DNA of 64,000 nucleotides, from assembly GCF_024662235.1 (NCBI RefSeq), contig NZ_CP096276.1, positions 3,782,001 to 3,846,000 of the forward strand. Reading direction: 5' to 3'. Position numbers and translations under genes: made by a program. The notes beneath the pieces are model-generated. The model had not been told where the DNA came from, ran no database searches, and saw only the letters and a program-made list of their open reading frames with translations. The number at the start of each line of letters is the position of its first letter. Position 1 is the stretch's first letter. Below, piece by piece: positions 56,842 to 64,000 of this stretch. This stretch comes from Pimelobacter simplex (lineage in GTDB: Bacteria > Actinomycetota > Actinomycetes > Propionibacteriales > Nocardioidaceae).

Positions 56842-57103
56842 ACGATGGGTGCGGGACCCGGACCTCCACGCCGTCGAGATGGGCGAGGAGTTCGTGATGA
56901 TGGGGCTCGCCCAGGGCGAGTACTACTCCGTCAAGGGCGTCGCCGCGACCCTCTGGCGCCACCTCGCCGAGCCCCGCGACCTGGCCGAGCTGTGCGCGCT
57001 GGTCGCCGCGGAGTACGACGTCACCGCTGAGCGCTGCCGCGCCGACGTCCAGGCGTTCCTGGGCCAGCTGCGGGGCAAGCGGATGGTGCTCGCGGCGCCC
57101 TAG
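56819..57103 (+). CDS. PqqD family protein (lasso B1-type leader-recognition element)
   Basis: 94 residues. VRDPDLHAVEMGEEFVMMGLAQGEYYSVKGVAATLWRHLAEPRDLAELCALVAAEYDVTAERCRADVQAFL has the three-strand, three-helix winged-helix RRE fold of PqqD/B1. It should bind the YxxPxL leader and present it to the B2 peptidase. AGGAG lies 7 nt before ATG 56819. The stop shares CTAG (57100-57103) with the convergent racemase gene, which closes the locus. Confidence 0.9.
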   Translation: MRRADQPERWVRDPDLHAVEMGEEFVMMGLAQGEYYSVKGVAATLWRHLAEPRDLAELCALVAAEYDVTAERCRADVQAFLGQLRGKRMVLAAP

Positions 57104-57789
57104 GCCAGCGCGCGGTCGAGCGCGGTGGCCACGTGCAGCGAGGTGCACGGGAACACCGGGATCTCGGAGTCGGCCTGGCGCACGAGCAGCTCGAGCTCGG
57201 AGCAGCCGAGGATGACGCCGCCGGCGCCGGCGTCCCACAGCTCGCTGATCATGCCGACGACGGCGCGGCGGGAGTCGTCGAGGACCTTCCCGTGCACGAG
57301 CTCGTCGTAGATGATCCGGTTGAGCTCGTCGTGGCGGGCCTCGTCGGGGACGAGGACGCCGAGGCCGTGGCTGGCGATGCGGTCGGTGAAGAAGGTGCGC
57401 GACATCGCGAACTGGGTGCCCAGGAGGGCGACCGTCTCGACGCCCTCGGCCTTGCAGGCCTCGGCGACGACGTCGCCGAGGTGGAGCAGGGGGATGCCGA
57501 CGGCGTCCTGGACCTGCTCGGCGACGCGGTGGAAGGTGGTGGTGCAGAGCATCAGGAAGTCGGCGCCGGCCCGCTCGACCGAGATGGCCGCGTCGCTCAG
57601 GATCGCCGCGACGCCGTCCCAGTCCTCCGCTTCCTGGAGGGCGGTGACCTCGGCGAAGTCGACGGACGTCATCGCCGTCTTGGCGGAGCGGAAGCCACCC
57701 AGCCGCTGCTCGACTCCGCGGTTGAGCGCCTCGTAGTACAGAGCACTGCTCTCCCAGGACATACCGCCGATGAGGCCGATCGTCTGCAT
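57100..57789 (-). CDS. Aspartate/glutamate racemase family protein
   Basis: 229 residues. [20 protein letters not shown] is the family N-terminus; the two catalytic Cys are in [13 protein letters not shown] (near residue 82) and [12 protein letters not shown] (near residue 196). It is a PLP-independent aspartate or broad amino-acid racemase. It is convergent with the RiPP locus and has its own leaderless promoter, so membership in the RiPP pathway is doubtful. Confidence 0.93.
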   Translation of the reverse strand: MQTIGLIGGMSWESSALYYEALNRGVEQRLGGFRSAKTAMTSVDFAEVTALQEAEDWDGVAAILSDAAISVERAGADFLMLCTTTFHRVAEQVQDAVGIPLLHLGDVVAEACKAEGVETVALLGTQFAMSRTFFTDRIASHGLGVLVPDEARHDELNRIIYDELVHGKVLDDSRRAVVGMISELWDAGAGGVILGCSELELLVRQADSEIPVFPCTSLHVATALDRALA

Positions 57790-57795
57790 GGGCTG

Positions 57796-57801
57796 AGTCT
57801 A
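57796..57801 (-). promoter_or_regulatory. -10 box (TAGACT), leaderless racemase gene
   Basis: TAGACT on the minus strand lies 6 nt before ATG 57789. Confidence 0.5.
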
Positions 57802-57841
57802 GGGTCACGTCGGCGATGCGCGGAGGAAGGTCCCGCGCCAG

Positions 57842-57847
57842 TAGGCT
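57842..57847 (+). promoter_or_regulatory. -10 box (TAGGCT), leaderless typA
   Basis: TAGGCT lies 8 nt before GTG 57856. Confidence 0.5.
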
Positions 57848-57855
57848 GGTCGTTC

Positions 57856-59760
57856 GTGTCCCAGACTCGTCGTACCGATCTCCGCAACGTCGCCATCGTC
57901 GCCCACGTCGACCACGGCAAGACCACCCTCGTCGACGCCATGCTGCACCAGGCCGGTGCCTTCAGCGCGCACCAGGCCGAGGGTGTCGCCGAGCGCGTGA
58001 TGGACTCCGGTGACCTGGAGCGCGAGAAGGGCATCACGATCCTCGCGAAGAACACCGCGGTCCACTACCGCGGGCCGTCCGCGCAGGAGATGGCCGACGG
58101 CGACATGGTCATCAACATCATCGACACCCCCGGTCACGCCGACTTCGGTGGCGAGGTCGAGCGCGGTCTGTCGATGGTCGACGGCATCGTGCTGCTGGTC
58201 GACGCCTCGGAGGGTCCGCTCCCCCAGACCCGGTTCGTGCTGCGCAAGGCGCTCAACGCCGACATGCCGGTGATCCTCGTGGTCAACAAGACCGACCGCG
58301 GCGACGCCCGGATCGACGAGGTCGTCGACGAGACCTACGAGCTGTTCATGGACCTGCTCGACGACTCGCACTCGCAGGACGCGCTCGACTTCCCGGTCGT
58401 CTTCGCCTCCGGCAAGGCCGGCATCGCCTCGCTGACCAAGCCCGAGAACGGCACGCTGCCCGAGGGCACCGACCTCGAGCCGCTGTTCCGGACGATCCTC
58501 GAGACCATCCCCGCCCCCGAGTACGACGCCGACGCCCCCCTGCAGGCGCACGTCACCAACCTCGATGCCTCCCCCTTCCTCGGCCGCCTCGCGCTGCTCC
58601 GGATCAAGCACGGCACGCTCAAGAAGGGCCAGCAGGTCGCGTGGATGCGCCGCGACGGCGAGGTCAAGAACGTCAAGATCACCGAGCTCCTCGTCACCGA
58701 GGGCCTCGAGCGCAAGCCCGGCGAGTCCGCGGGCCCCGGTGACATCGTCGCCGTCGCCGGCATCCCCGAGATCACCATCGGCGAGACGCTCGCCGACCCG
58801 GAGAACCCGGTCGCGCTGCCGCTCATCCACGTCGACGAGCCGGCCATCTCGATGACCATCGGCACCAACACCTCGCCGCTCGTCGGCAAGGGCGGCAAGG
58901 GCCACAAGGTCACCGCACGCCTGGTCAAGGACCGCCTCGACTCCGAGCTCATCGGCAACGTCTCGCTCCGCGTGCTCCCGACCGAGCGCCCCGACGCCTG
59001 GGAGGTGCAGGGCCGCGGTGAGCTGGCGCTGGCCATCCTGGTCGAGCAGATGCGCCGCGAGGGCTACGAGCTCACCGTCGGCAAGCCGCAGGTGGTCACC
59101 CGCGAGATCGACGGCAAGGTGCACGAGCCGTTCGAGCGGCTCACCATCGACGCGCCCGAGGAGTTCCTCGGCACCATCACCGAGCTCCTCGCCAACCGCA
59201 AGGGCCGGATGGAGGGCATGACCAACCACGGCACCGGCTGGGTGCGCATGGAGTTCGTCGTCCCGGCCCGCGGCCTGATCGGCTTCCGCACCGACTTCCT
59301 CACCGAGACCCGCGGTACCGGTATCGCGCACTCGATCTCCGAGGGCTACTTCCCGTGGGCCGGCGAGATCCGCTCGCGTCAGTCGGGCTCGCTCGTCGCC
59401 GACCGCTCGGGGGCCGCGACGGCGTACGCCATGACGTCGCTGCAGGAGCGCGGCACGATGTTCGTCGACCCCGCGACCGAGGTCTACGAGGGCATGATCG
59501 TCGGCGAGAACTCCCGCGCCGACGACATGGACGTCAACATCACCAAGGAGAAGCAGCAGACCAACATCCGGTCCGCCACCTCCGACAACTTCGAGAAGCT
59601 CATCCCGCCGCGCAAGCTCTCGCTCGAGCAGTGCCTGGAGTTCTGCCGCGAGGACGAGTGCGTCGAGATCACGCCCGAGACGGTGCGGATCCGCAAGGTC
59701 ATCCTCGACCAGAACGAGCGGGCCAAGATCGCGAGCCGAGCGCGTAAGGCGAACAAGTAG
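57856..59760 (+). CDS. typA: Ribosome-associated translational GTPase TypA/BipA
   Basis: 634 residues, full length. G1 [16 protein letters not shown]2 [12 protein letters not shown]3 [16 protein letters not shown]4 NKTDRGDAR and G5 ASGKAG are all present, followed by domain II, the EF-G-like domains III and V, and the TypA-specific C-terminal domain ([19 protein letters not shown] region, [18 protein letters not shown]). It is involved in ribosome assembly and stress adaptation. The last 11 codons are duplicated 113 bp downstream. Confidence 0.97.
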   Translation: MSQTRRTDLRNVAIVAHVDHGKTTLVDAMLHQAGAFSAHQAEGVAERVMDSGDLEREKGITILAKNTAVHYRGPSAQEMADGDMVINIIDTPGHADFGGEVERGLSMVDGIVLLVDASEGPLPQTRFVLRKALNADMPVILVVNKTDRGDARIDEVVDETYELFMDLLDDSHSQDALDFPVVFASGKAGIASLTKPENGTLPEGTDLEPLFRTILETIPAPEYDADAPLQAHVTNLDASPFLGRLALLRIKHGTLKKGQQVAWMRRDGEVKNVKITELLVTEGLERKPGESAGPGDIVAVAGIPEITIGETLADPENPVALPLIHVDEPAISMTIGTNTSPLVGKGGKGHKVTARLVKDRLDSELIGNVSLRVLPTERPDAWEVQGRGELALAILVEQMRREGYELTVGKPQVVTREIDGKVHEPFERLTIDAPEEFLGTITELLANRKGRMEGMTNHGTGWVRMEFVVPARGLIGFRTDFLTETRGTGIAHSISEGYFPWAGEIRSRQSGSLVADRSGAATAYAMTSLQERGTMFVDPATEVYEGMIVGENSRADDMDVNITKEKQQTNIRSATSDNFEKLIPPRKLSLEQCLEFCREDECVEITPETVRIRKVILDQNERAKIASRARKANK

Positions 59761-59873
59761 GTCCGGAGCGAGGAACGAGCGGAGGATCTGCTTGTTCGCC
59801 TTCTGCGAGGCGAGTGATCGTCGCGACGAAGGAGCGACAGATCGCGAGCCGAGCGCGTAAGGCCAACAAGTAG
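59727..59873 (+). repeat. Duplicated 3' end of typA flanking 79 bp
   Basis: Bases 59727-59760 (the last codons and stop of typA) recur at 59840-59873 with one change (GGCG to GGCC). Between them, 59791-59802 is the exact reverse complement of 59746-59757 (AAGGCGAACAAG). A 12-bp palindrome TCGTCGCGACGA lies at 59818-59829. This resembles a relic attachment site or a local duplication. Confidence 0.85.
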
Positions 59874-59895
59874 CCCAACGGCAGCAGCGTCATCC

Positions 59896-59941
59896 CGCGA
59901 GGCCCTCGCGCCGGACCATGGTCCGGTGCGGGGGCCTCGCG
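59896..59941 (+). terminator. Nested hairpin terminator after typA
   Basis: CGCGAGGCCC (59896-59905) pairs with GGGCCTCGCG (59932-59941), and inside it CCGGACCATGGTCCGG (59911-59926) is a perfect 16-bp palindrome. A short TTT follows. It lies between the convergent typA and HNH genes, so it probably terminates both. Confidence 0.7.
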
Positions 59942-59975
59942 TTTCGGCCTTGGCGCTTTCGGTGCCAGGTCTCTT

Positions 59976-61328
59976 CTATCGAGGGCGTGGGGGCGCGCCG
60001 CCGTGGGCGGGGTGCCTGGTTGCTGTGGTTCTGTGGGCGTGTGGTTGTTTCCGGTACACCCCTGGCTCGGGGTCGTCGTCGGAGCTCGGGTGCTCGACGG
60101 GGTGTGTTCCGCGGTGACTCACCTCGAAGTGGAAGCCTGCTGGGCTTCGCCACAGATACGTCCCGACCTTCGTGACCTGGTAGCGCCACTCACTGTGGGT
60201 CTTGGCTCGGTGGTGGCGCCGGCACAGCGGGACCAGGTTGCACGGGCACGTCGGTCCACCCCGGCCGTGCGGGGTCGCGTGGTCGAGGTCGCAACGCGTC
60301 GCTGGCCGGTTGCAGTAGGGGAAGCGGCACGTGTGGTCGCGCAGCTCGACCTGTTGGCGGTGGCGGTCGGAGATCTCGTAGGCGGTGACCGGGATGTGGC
60401 CGGCTACGTCGATCACCGGCCGCACGATCACCGTGGTGCCGGGTTGGGTCAGCCACTCGCGGATCTGCTCGCTACTGACCGGCTGTTGCTCCCAGCGGCC
60501 GACGGGGTTGGTGCCGGTCAGGGTGGTGTCGGTGATGTGCAGGTTCAGTACCGCCTTGCGGCCGGGAGTCGGTGCGCCTTCCAGGTCGAGTGTCAGGTCG
60601 TTGCGGGCCAGGTCGCCCAGCGCCTGGGACCGGCGCACGTCCAGGCTCGCCTCGTTGCCCAGGCGGCCCAGCAGGGTGGCGCGGCGGCTGATCGCGTCGT
60701 CCAGGTCGGCACCATCCGCAGCGTCGAGGACGCCGTCGAGCCGGACCAGGCCGTTGGTGTCGGGTGTCCCGATCTCGGCGTGACGATGATCAGCAGCGGC
60801 CTGCCGCTCGGCCTCGTAGGTCTCGGGGTCGAATCGGACGATCGCCTCCGCGATCAACCGCTCCAGCTGAGCCCACCCCACACCGGTCGCATTGAACAAC
60901 TGCCGGTCGACAAAGGCGGCAGCGTCGGCGCTCAACGGCCACGTGGCCTCCGCGATCCGCTCGGCCCGCCACGGAGCCAACCGTCCCGCCACCACCGAGG
61001 CGTACACCTGCGGCAGCCGCCACGCGCACTCCAGGACCCGACCCACATAGACCCGCCCACCATCAGGTGAGCGGCCCAGCACGGCCACGAGTTCCATCAG
61101 GGCGAACTCCGACACCAGAGGCGCCCCATCACCCGCGATCGGGACACCGGTGTCGACGAACCCGTCCCGGATCGTCGCCGCACCCTCCGCGGCCTCAGCG
61201 CCGGCAACCGTGTTGCCGGCAGCCCACTCCACGATCCGGCCCCACTCACGCACCAGCGACTCCTCGCGGCCCTGCACGTCGGCGCGCAGGTCCGCCAACA
61301 GAGCAGAGCAGGCGGTCCGAGAAGCCAT
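59976..61328 (-). CDS. DUF222/HNH endonuclease domain protein (REP13E12 type)
   Basis: 450 residues. A DUF222 helical region (residues 1-330) contains MELVAVLGRSPDGGRVYVGRVLECAWRLPQVY and AERIAEATWPLS. The C-terminal HNH motif DHTCRFPYCNRPATRCDLDHATPHGRGGPTCPCNLVPLCRRHHRAKTH has two CxxC-like zinc pairs and the catalytic His. This is the family called 13E12 repeat in Mycobacterium, which is multi-copy, hypervariable and of unknown function. ATG 61328 is chosen; an upstream GTG would add a Cys-rich tail. It lies next to the duplicated typA end. Confidence 0.9.
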   Translation of the reverse strand: MASRTACSALLADLRADVQGREESLVREWGRIVEWAAGNTVAGAEAAEGAATIRDGFVDTGVPIAGDGAPLVSEFALMELVAVLGRSPDGGRVYVGRVLECAWRLPQVYASVVAGRLAPWRAERIAEATWPLSADAAAFVDRQLFNATGVGWAQLERLIAEAIVRFDPETYEAERQAAADHRHAEIGTPDTNGLVRLDGVLDAADGADLDDAISRRATLLGRLGNEASLDVRRSQALGDLARNDLTLDLEGAPTPGRKAVLNLHITDTTLTGTNPVGRWEQQPVSSEQIREWLTQPGTTVIVRPVIDVAGHIPVTAYEISDRHRQQVELRDHTCRFPYCNRPATRCDLDHATPHGRGGPTCPCNLVPLCRRHHRAKTHSEWRYQVTKVGTYLWRSPAGFHFEVSHRGTHPVEHPSSDDDPEPGVYRKQPHAHRTTATRHPAHGGAPPRPR

Positions 61329-61421
61329 ACCCGTATTGCAACACAAGGGTCCGACACAACCCCCGCACCAACGCCCGATCTGCACCGTTCGGGTGGCCGT
61401 CCGCACACAGCGGCCGGCCGG

Positions 61422-61766
61422 TCAGGAGCCGCGCAGCACCTTGTCCATCGCCTTGCCCTTGGCCAGCTCGTCGACGAGCTTGTCGAGGTAGCGGATCTTC
61501 TGCATGAGCGGGTCCTCGACGTCCTCGACGCGGATGCCGCACACCGAGCCGGTGATCAGCGCGGCGTTCGGGTGGAGGTGCGCGGCGGCGAAGAAGTCCG
61601 CGAAGGTCGTCTCGTCCGCGAGGTGGCGGCGCAGCGCGGCCTCGTCGAAGCCAGTCAGCCAGGTGATCACCTCGTCGAGCTCGGCCTGCGTGCGGCCCTT
61701 GCGCTCGACCTTGGTCACGTAGTGGGGGTAGACCGACGCGACGCTCGTGGTGAAGATCCGGTGCAC
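61422..61766 (-). CDS. DUF2200 domain-containing protein
   Basis: 114 residues. [41 protein letters not shown] is the DUF2200 signature, and the rest ([52 protein letters not shown]) matches its small helical domain. Function unknown. GTG 61766 lies 7 nt after TACCCT. Divergent from the acyl-CoA synthetase. Confidence 0.92.
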   Translation of the reverse strand: MHRIFTTSVASVYPHYVTKVERKGRTQAELDEVITWLTGFDEAALRRHLADETTFADFFAAAHLHPNAALITGSVCGIRVEDVEDPLMQKIRYLDKLVDELAKGKAMDKVLRGS

Positions 61767-61773
61767 CCGAACG

Positions 61774-61779
61774 AGGGTA
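61774..61779 (-). promoter_or_regulatory. -10 box (TACCCT), leaderless DUF2200 gene
   Basis: TACCCT on the minus strand lies 7 nt before GTG 61766. Confidence 0.5.
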
Positions 61780-61811
61780 GCCGCCGCCCGCCCGGCCGAC
61801 CTCCGCTCGAC

Positions 61812-61817
61812 TAGCCT
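61812..61817 (+). promoter_or_regulatory. -10 box (TAGCCT), leaderless acyl-CoA synthetase
   Basis: TAGCCT lies 7 nt before ATG 61825. Confidence 0.55.
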
Positions 61818-61824
61818 CCGAACC

Positions 61825-63405
61825 ATGCCCGACCTCGACGTCTCCTCGGCCCGTCAGCACACCCTCGGCGACCTCCCCCGGCGCACCGCGCAGCGGGTCC
61901 CGGACAAGCTCGCGATCATCGACCGCGGGACCCGGCTGACCTTCGCCGAGCTCGACGGGTACGTCGAGCGCACGGCCGCCGCGATCACCGCCGCCGGCCT
62001 GGCCAAGGGCGACCGGCTGGCCCTGCTGAGCCACAACTGCTGGGAGTTCGCGGTGCTCGACTTCGCCGCGGCCCGGGCGGGCGTGGTGCTGGTGCCGATC
62101 AACTTCATGCTCGGCGCCGACGAGATCGCGTTCATCCTCGACCACAGCGGGGCGGCGGGCTTCGTCGCCGAGGACGCGCTGGTGCCGGTGGCCGACGCGG
62201 CGATCGCGGCGGCGGCCGACCCGCAGGTGCGCACGCGACAGGTGATCCGGCTGAGCGACGCGGCCGTGCCGGACGGGTGGAGCGACCTGGGCGGCTGGCT
62301 GGAGCACGAGGGCCCGGCGGTCGTCGTACCGATGGCGGACGACGACCCGGTCCGGATGATGTTCACCTCGGGCACCGAGTCGCGCCCCAAGGGCGCGCTG
62401 CTGAGCAGTCGCTCGCTGATGTGGCAGTACGTCTCGTGCGCGCTCGACGGCTCGATGAGCGCCGATGACATCGAGCTGCACACGCTGCCGCTCTACCACT
62501 GCGCCCAGCTCGACTGCTTCCTCGGCACCGACGTCTACCTCGGCGCGACCAGCGTGATCCTGCCCGGCCCTGACCCGGCCACGGTGCTGCGGACGATCGC
62601 CGACCACCGGGTGACCAAGTTCTTCGCGCCGCCGACGGTCTGGATCGGGCTGCTGCGTCACCCCGACTTCGACACGACCGACCTGTCGAGCCTGCGCAAG
62701 GGCTACTACGGCGCCTCGCCCATGCCCGTCGAGGTGCTGCGCGAGCTGAGCGAGCGGCTGCCCGGCGTGGCCCTGTGGAACTTCTACGGCCAGACCGAGA
62801 TGGCCCCACTGGCGACGATCCTCGGCCCCGACGAGCAGCTCCTCTACGCGGGCTCGGCCGGGCGTCCCTCGCTCAACGTCGAGACCCGGATCGTCGACGA
62901 CAACGACGAGCCGGTCCCGGCCGGCACCGTCGGCGAGATCGTGCACCGCAGCCCCCACGCGACGCTGGGCTACTACCGCGACGAGGCCAAGACCGCGGAG
63001 GCCTTCCGCGGCGGGTGGTTCCACTCCGGTGACCTCGGCTACCTCGACGACACCGGCCACCTCTACGTCGTGGACCGCAAGAAGGACATGATCAAGACCG
63101 GCGGCGAGAACGTCGCCAGCCGCGAGGTCGAGGAGGCGATCTACACCCACCCCGACGTCGCCGAGGTCGCGGTGTTCGGCGTCAGCCACCCGCGCTGGGT
63201 CGAGGCGGTGGCCGCGGTCGTCGTCCCCCGTGCCGGGGCCGCCCTGAGCGCGGACGACGTCCTGGCGCACGCGCGCTCGGTGCTCGCGGGCTACAAGGCG
63301 CCCAAGTACGTCGTCCTGGCCGAGGCGCTGCCCAAGAACCCCAGCGGCAAGATCCTCAAGCGCCAGCTCCGCGACGCCCACGCCGACCTCGCGGCGGGCG
63401 ACTGA
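61825..63405 (+). CDS. AMP-dependent acyl-CoA synthetase (FadD-like)
   Basis: 526 residues, ANL superfamily. A3-type loop [17 protein letters not shown] (near residue 177), A5 [10 protein letters not shown]7 [12 protein letters not shown]8 [23 protein letters not shown] and A10 [14 protein letters not shown] are in order, with the catalytic Lys in the last. It activates a carboxylic acid to its acyl-CoA. Chain length is not deducible; the [13 protein letters not shown] segment is typical of medium/long-chain enzymes. Confidence 0.95.
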   Translation: MPDLDVSSARQHTLGDLPRRTAQRVPDKLAIIDRGTRLTFAELDGYVERTAAAITAAGLAKGDRLALLSHNCWEFAVLDFAAARAGVVLVPINFMLGADEIAFILDHSGAAGFVAEDALVPVADAAIAAAADPQVRTRQVIRLSDAAVPDGWSDLGGWLEHEGPAVVVPMADDDPVRMMFTSGTESRPKGALLSSRSLMWQYVSCALDGSMSADDIELHTLPLYHCAQLDCFLGTDVYLGATSVILPGPDPATVLRTIADHRVTKFFAPPTVWIGLLRHPDFDTTDLSSLRKGYYGASPMPVEVLRELSERLPGVALWNFYGQTEMAPLATILGPDEQLLYAGSAGRPSLNVETRIVDDNDEPVPAGTVGEIVHRSPHATLGYYRDEAKTAEAFRGGWFHSGDLGYLDDTGHLYVVDRKKDMIKTGGENVASREVEEAIYTHPDVAEVAVFGVSHPRWVEAVAAVVVPRAGAALSADDVLAHARSVLAGYKAPKYVVLAEALPKNPSGKILKRQLRDAHADLAAGD

Positions 63406-63465
63406 CGGACCGCCCAGCGGAACGCGCGGCCCGGGGCGGCGTACGGGCGCGGGAGACTGGGCGCC

Positions 63466-64000
63466 GTGACGAGACCGGCGAGCAGCGAGGACCGCTGGCT
63501 GTTCGCCACCCTCGCGGCGATCACCACGGTCACCGCGGTCGTCAGCAGCCTGGGCGCGCCGCTGGTGCCCAGCATCGCCGCCCGGTACGACGTCCCACTG
63601 AGCACCGCCCAGTGGGTGCTCACGTCCACCCTGGTCACCGCGGCCGCCACCACCCCGGCGCTGGGGCGCTGGGGCAGCGGTCGGCTGCGGCGGCCGGTGC
63701 TGCTGGCCGGCCTGGCCGTCGTCCTGGTCGGCGTGGTGCTGGCGGCGCTGCCGATCACCATCGGGACGCTCATCGCCGGGCGCACGCTCCAGGGCGTCGG
63801 CCTCGCCCTGACCCCGCTCACGCTGGCCGTGGCGCGCGACGTGTGGACCGGTCCCCGCCTGGCCTCGCGGCTCTCGCTGCTGTCGATCGCGACGGTCGCG
63901 GGCGCGGGCCTGGGCTATCCCGTCACCGGCGTGATCGCGGAGCACTGGGGCATCAGCGGCGCCTACTGGTTCGGCACGGCGCTCGTCACCCTCACCCTGC
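63466..64000 (+). CDS. MFS transporter, 3' end cut by window edge
   Basis: The first 178 residues are visible and open to the window end. Five helices can be seen, with LAAITTVTAVVSSLGAPLVPSIAARYDVPLSTAQWVLTSTLVTAAATTPALGRWG (DHA-type helix 1-2) and GRTLQGVGLALTPLTLAVARD (motif C-like). It is probably a drug or metabolite exporter. GTG 63466 has GGGAG 10 nt upstream. Confidence 0.85.
   Translation, partial: MTRPASSEDRWLFATLAAITTVTAVVSSLGAPLVPSIAARYDVPLSTAQWVLTSTLVTAAATTPALGRWGSGRLRRPVLLAGLAVVLVGVVLAALPITIGTLIAGRTLQGVGLALTPLTLAVARDVWTGPRLASRLSLLSIATVAGAGLGYPVTGVIAEHWGISGAYWFGTALVTLTL

Noticed and set aside
57100..57789. Racemase as a D-amino-acid tailoring enzyme of the RiPP locus
   Set aside because: It is convergent, has its own promoter, and the precursor would need a peptide epimerase, not a free amino-acid racemase.
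59840..59873. Second small gene or alternative typA ending at the duplicated 3' end
   Set aside because: The duplicate lacks an in-frame start and follows the true stop; it is a sequence duplication, not a gene.
59976..61328. Intact mobile element carrying the HNH gene
   Set aside because: No inverted terminal repeats, transposase or integrase can be seen around it; only the typA 3' duplication hints at past integration.
61246..63945. Roughly 900-codon open frame antisense to the acyl-CoA synthetase and neighbours
   Set aside because: It spans several genuine genes on the other strand, including their promoters, and shows only antisense-type composition. Only the DUF2200 and HNH parts on that strand, in other frames, are real.

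Overview
The window is very GC-rich. It combines leaderless promoters, mycothiol synthesis (mshA), CarD, SenX3-RegX3, an LpqE-like lipoprotein, an actinobacterial IspD/IspF pathway and a REP13E12-type HNH gene. This points to the chromosome of a high-GC actinobacterium, most likely Nocardioides or a close relative in Propionibacteriales; the genus is inference. Nearly the whole window is coding. No complete insertion sequence, rRNA operon, CRISPR array or prophage is visible. One tRNA gene is present.

Layout. 1-10.4 kb is metabolic and accessory: an ornithine aminotransferase end, a TetR-controlled set (acetoacetate-decarboxylase-like, DJ-1/PfpI-like, Old Yellow Enzyme), a FUSC membrane protein, a TetR-controlled Baeyer-Villiger monooxygenase plus SDR, and an AbiEi/DUF559-type gene flanked by 22-bp repeats. 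10.4-12.9 kb holds prs and glmU. 12.9-21 kb holds signalling genes: an ABC exporter/two-component operon, a second two-component pair and a BlaI/M56 pair. 21-23 kb holds a VKOR/DsbA disulfide-forming pair, small proteins and a tRNA. 23-28.2 kb holds an acyl-CoA dehydrogenase, a membrane metallophosphoesterase, rlmB and cysS. 28.2-40.4 kb holds a C39-like secreted protein, a sulfite-oxidase-type molybdoenzyme, ispF, ispD, an OmpR-type two-component pair with a D-Ala-D-Ala carboxypeptidase, an IspD paralogue, carD, a UbiA enzyme, an lpqE-like lipoprotein and gpmA. 40.4-45.2 kb holds a TetR/MFS efflux pair next to phoU-senX3-regX3. 45.2-53.2 kb holds membrane proteins, an ECF42-type sigma factor with its DGPF partner, a P-domain secreted protein, a YbjN protein and mshA. 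54-57.1 kb is a lasso-peptide-like RiPP locus. 57-64 kb holds a racemase, typA, an HNH gene, DUF2200, an acyl-CoA synthetase and the start of an MFS gene.

Two ancestral actinobacterial neighbourhoods can be recognised in rearranged form: lpqE/carD/ispD/ispF/cysS/rlmB and mshA/ybjN/gpmA/senX3/regX3. The most unusual region is the RiPP locus. It has a 33-residue precursor with a lasso-type YxxPxL leader and an acidic (Asp-Ile)n core ending in Ser, a B2 leader peptidase that probably starts at CTG, an HPr-kinase-like enzyme, a PqqD/B1 recognition protein and a divergent nucleotidyltransferase. It has no asparagine-synthetase-like cyclase. Other strong signals are a 36-bp perfect palindrome with a shorter copy that runs into a coding sequence, a duplicated 3' end of typA beside the HNH gene, a long hairpin enclosing the start codon of the IspD paralogue, a 24-bp-arm dyad upstream of the C39-like gene, and about twenty promoters with the -10 box 6-8 nt from the start codon (leaderless mRNAs).
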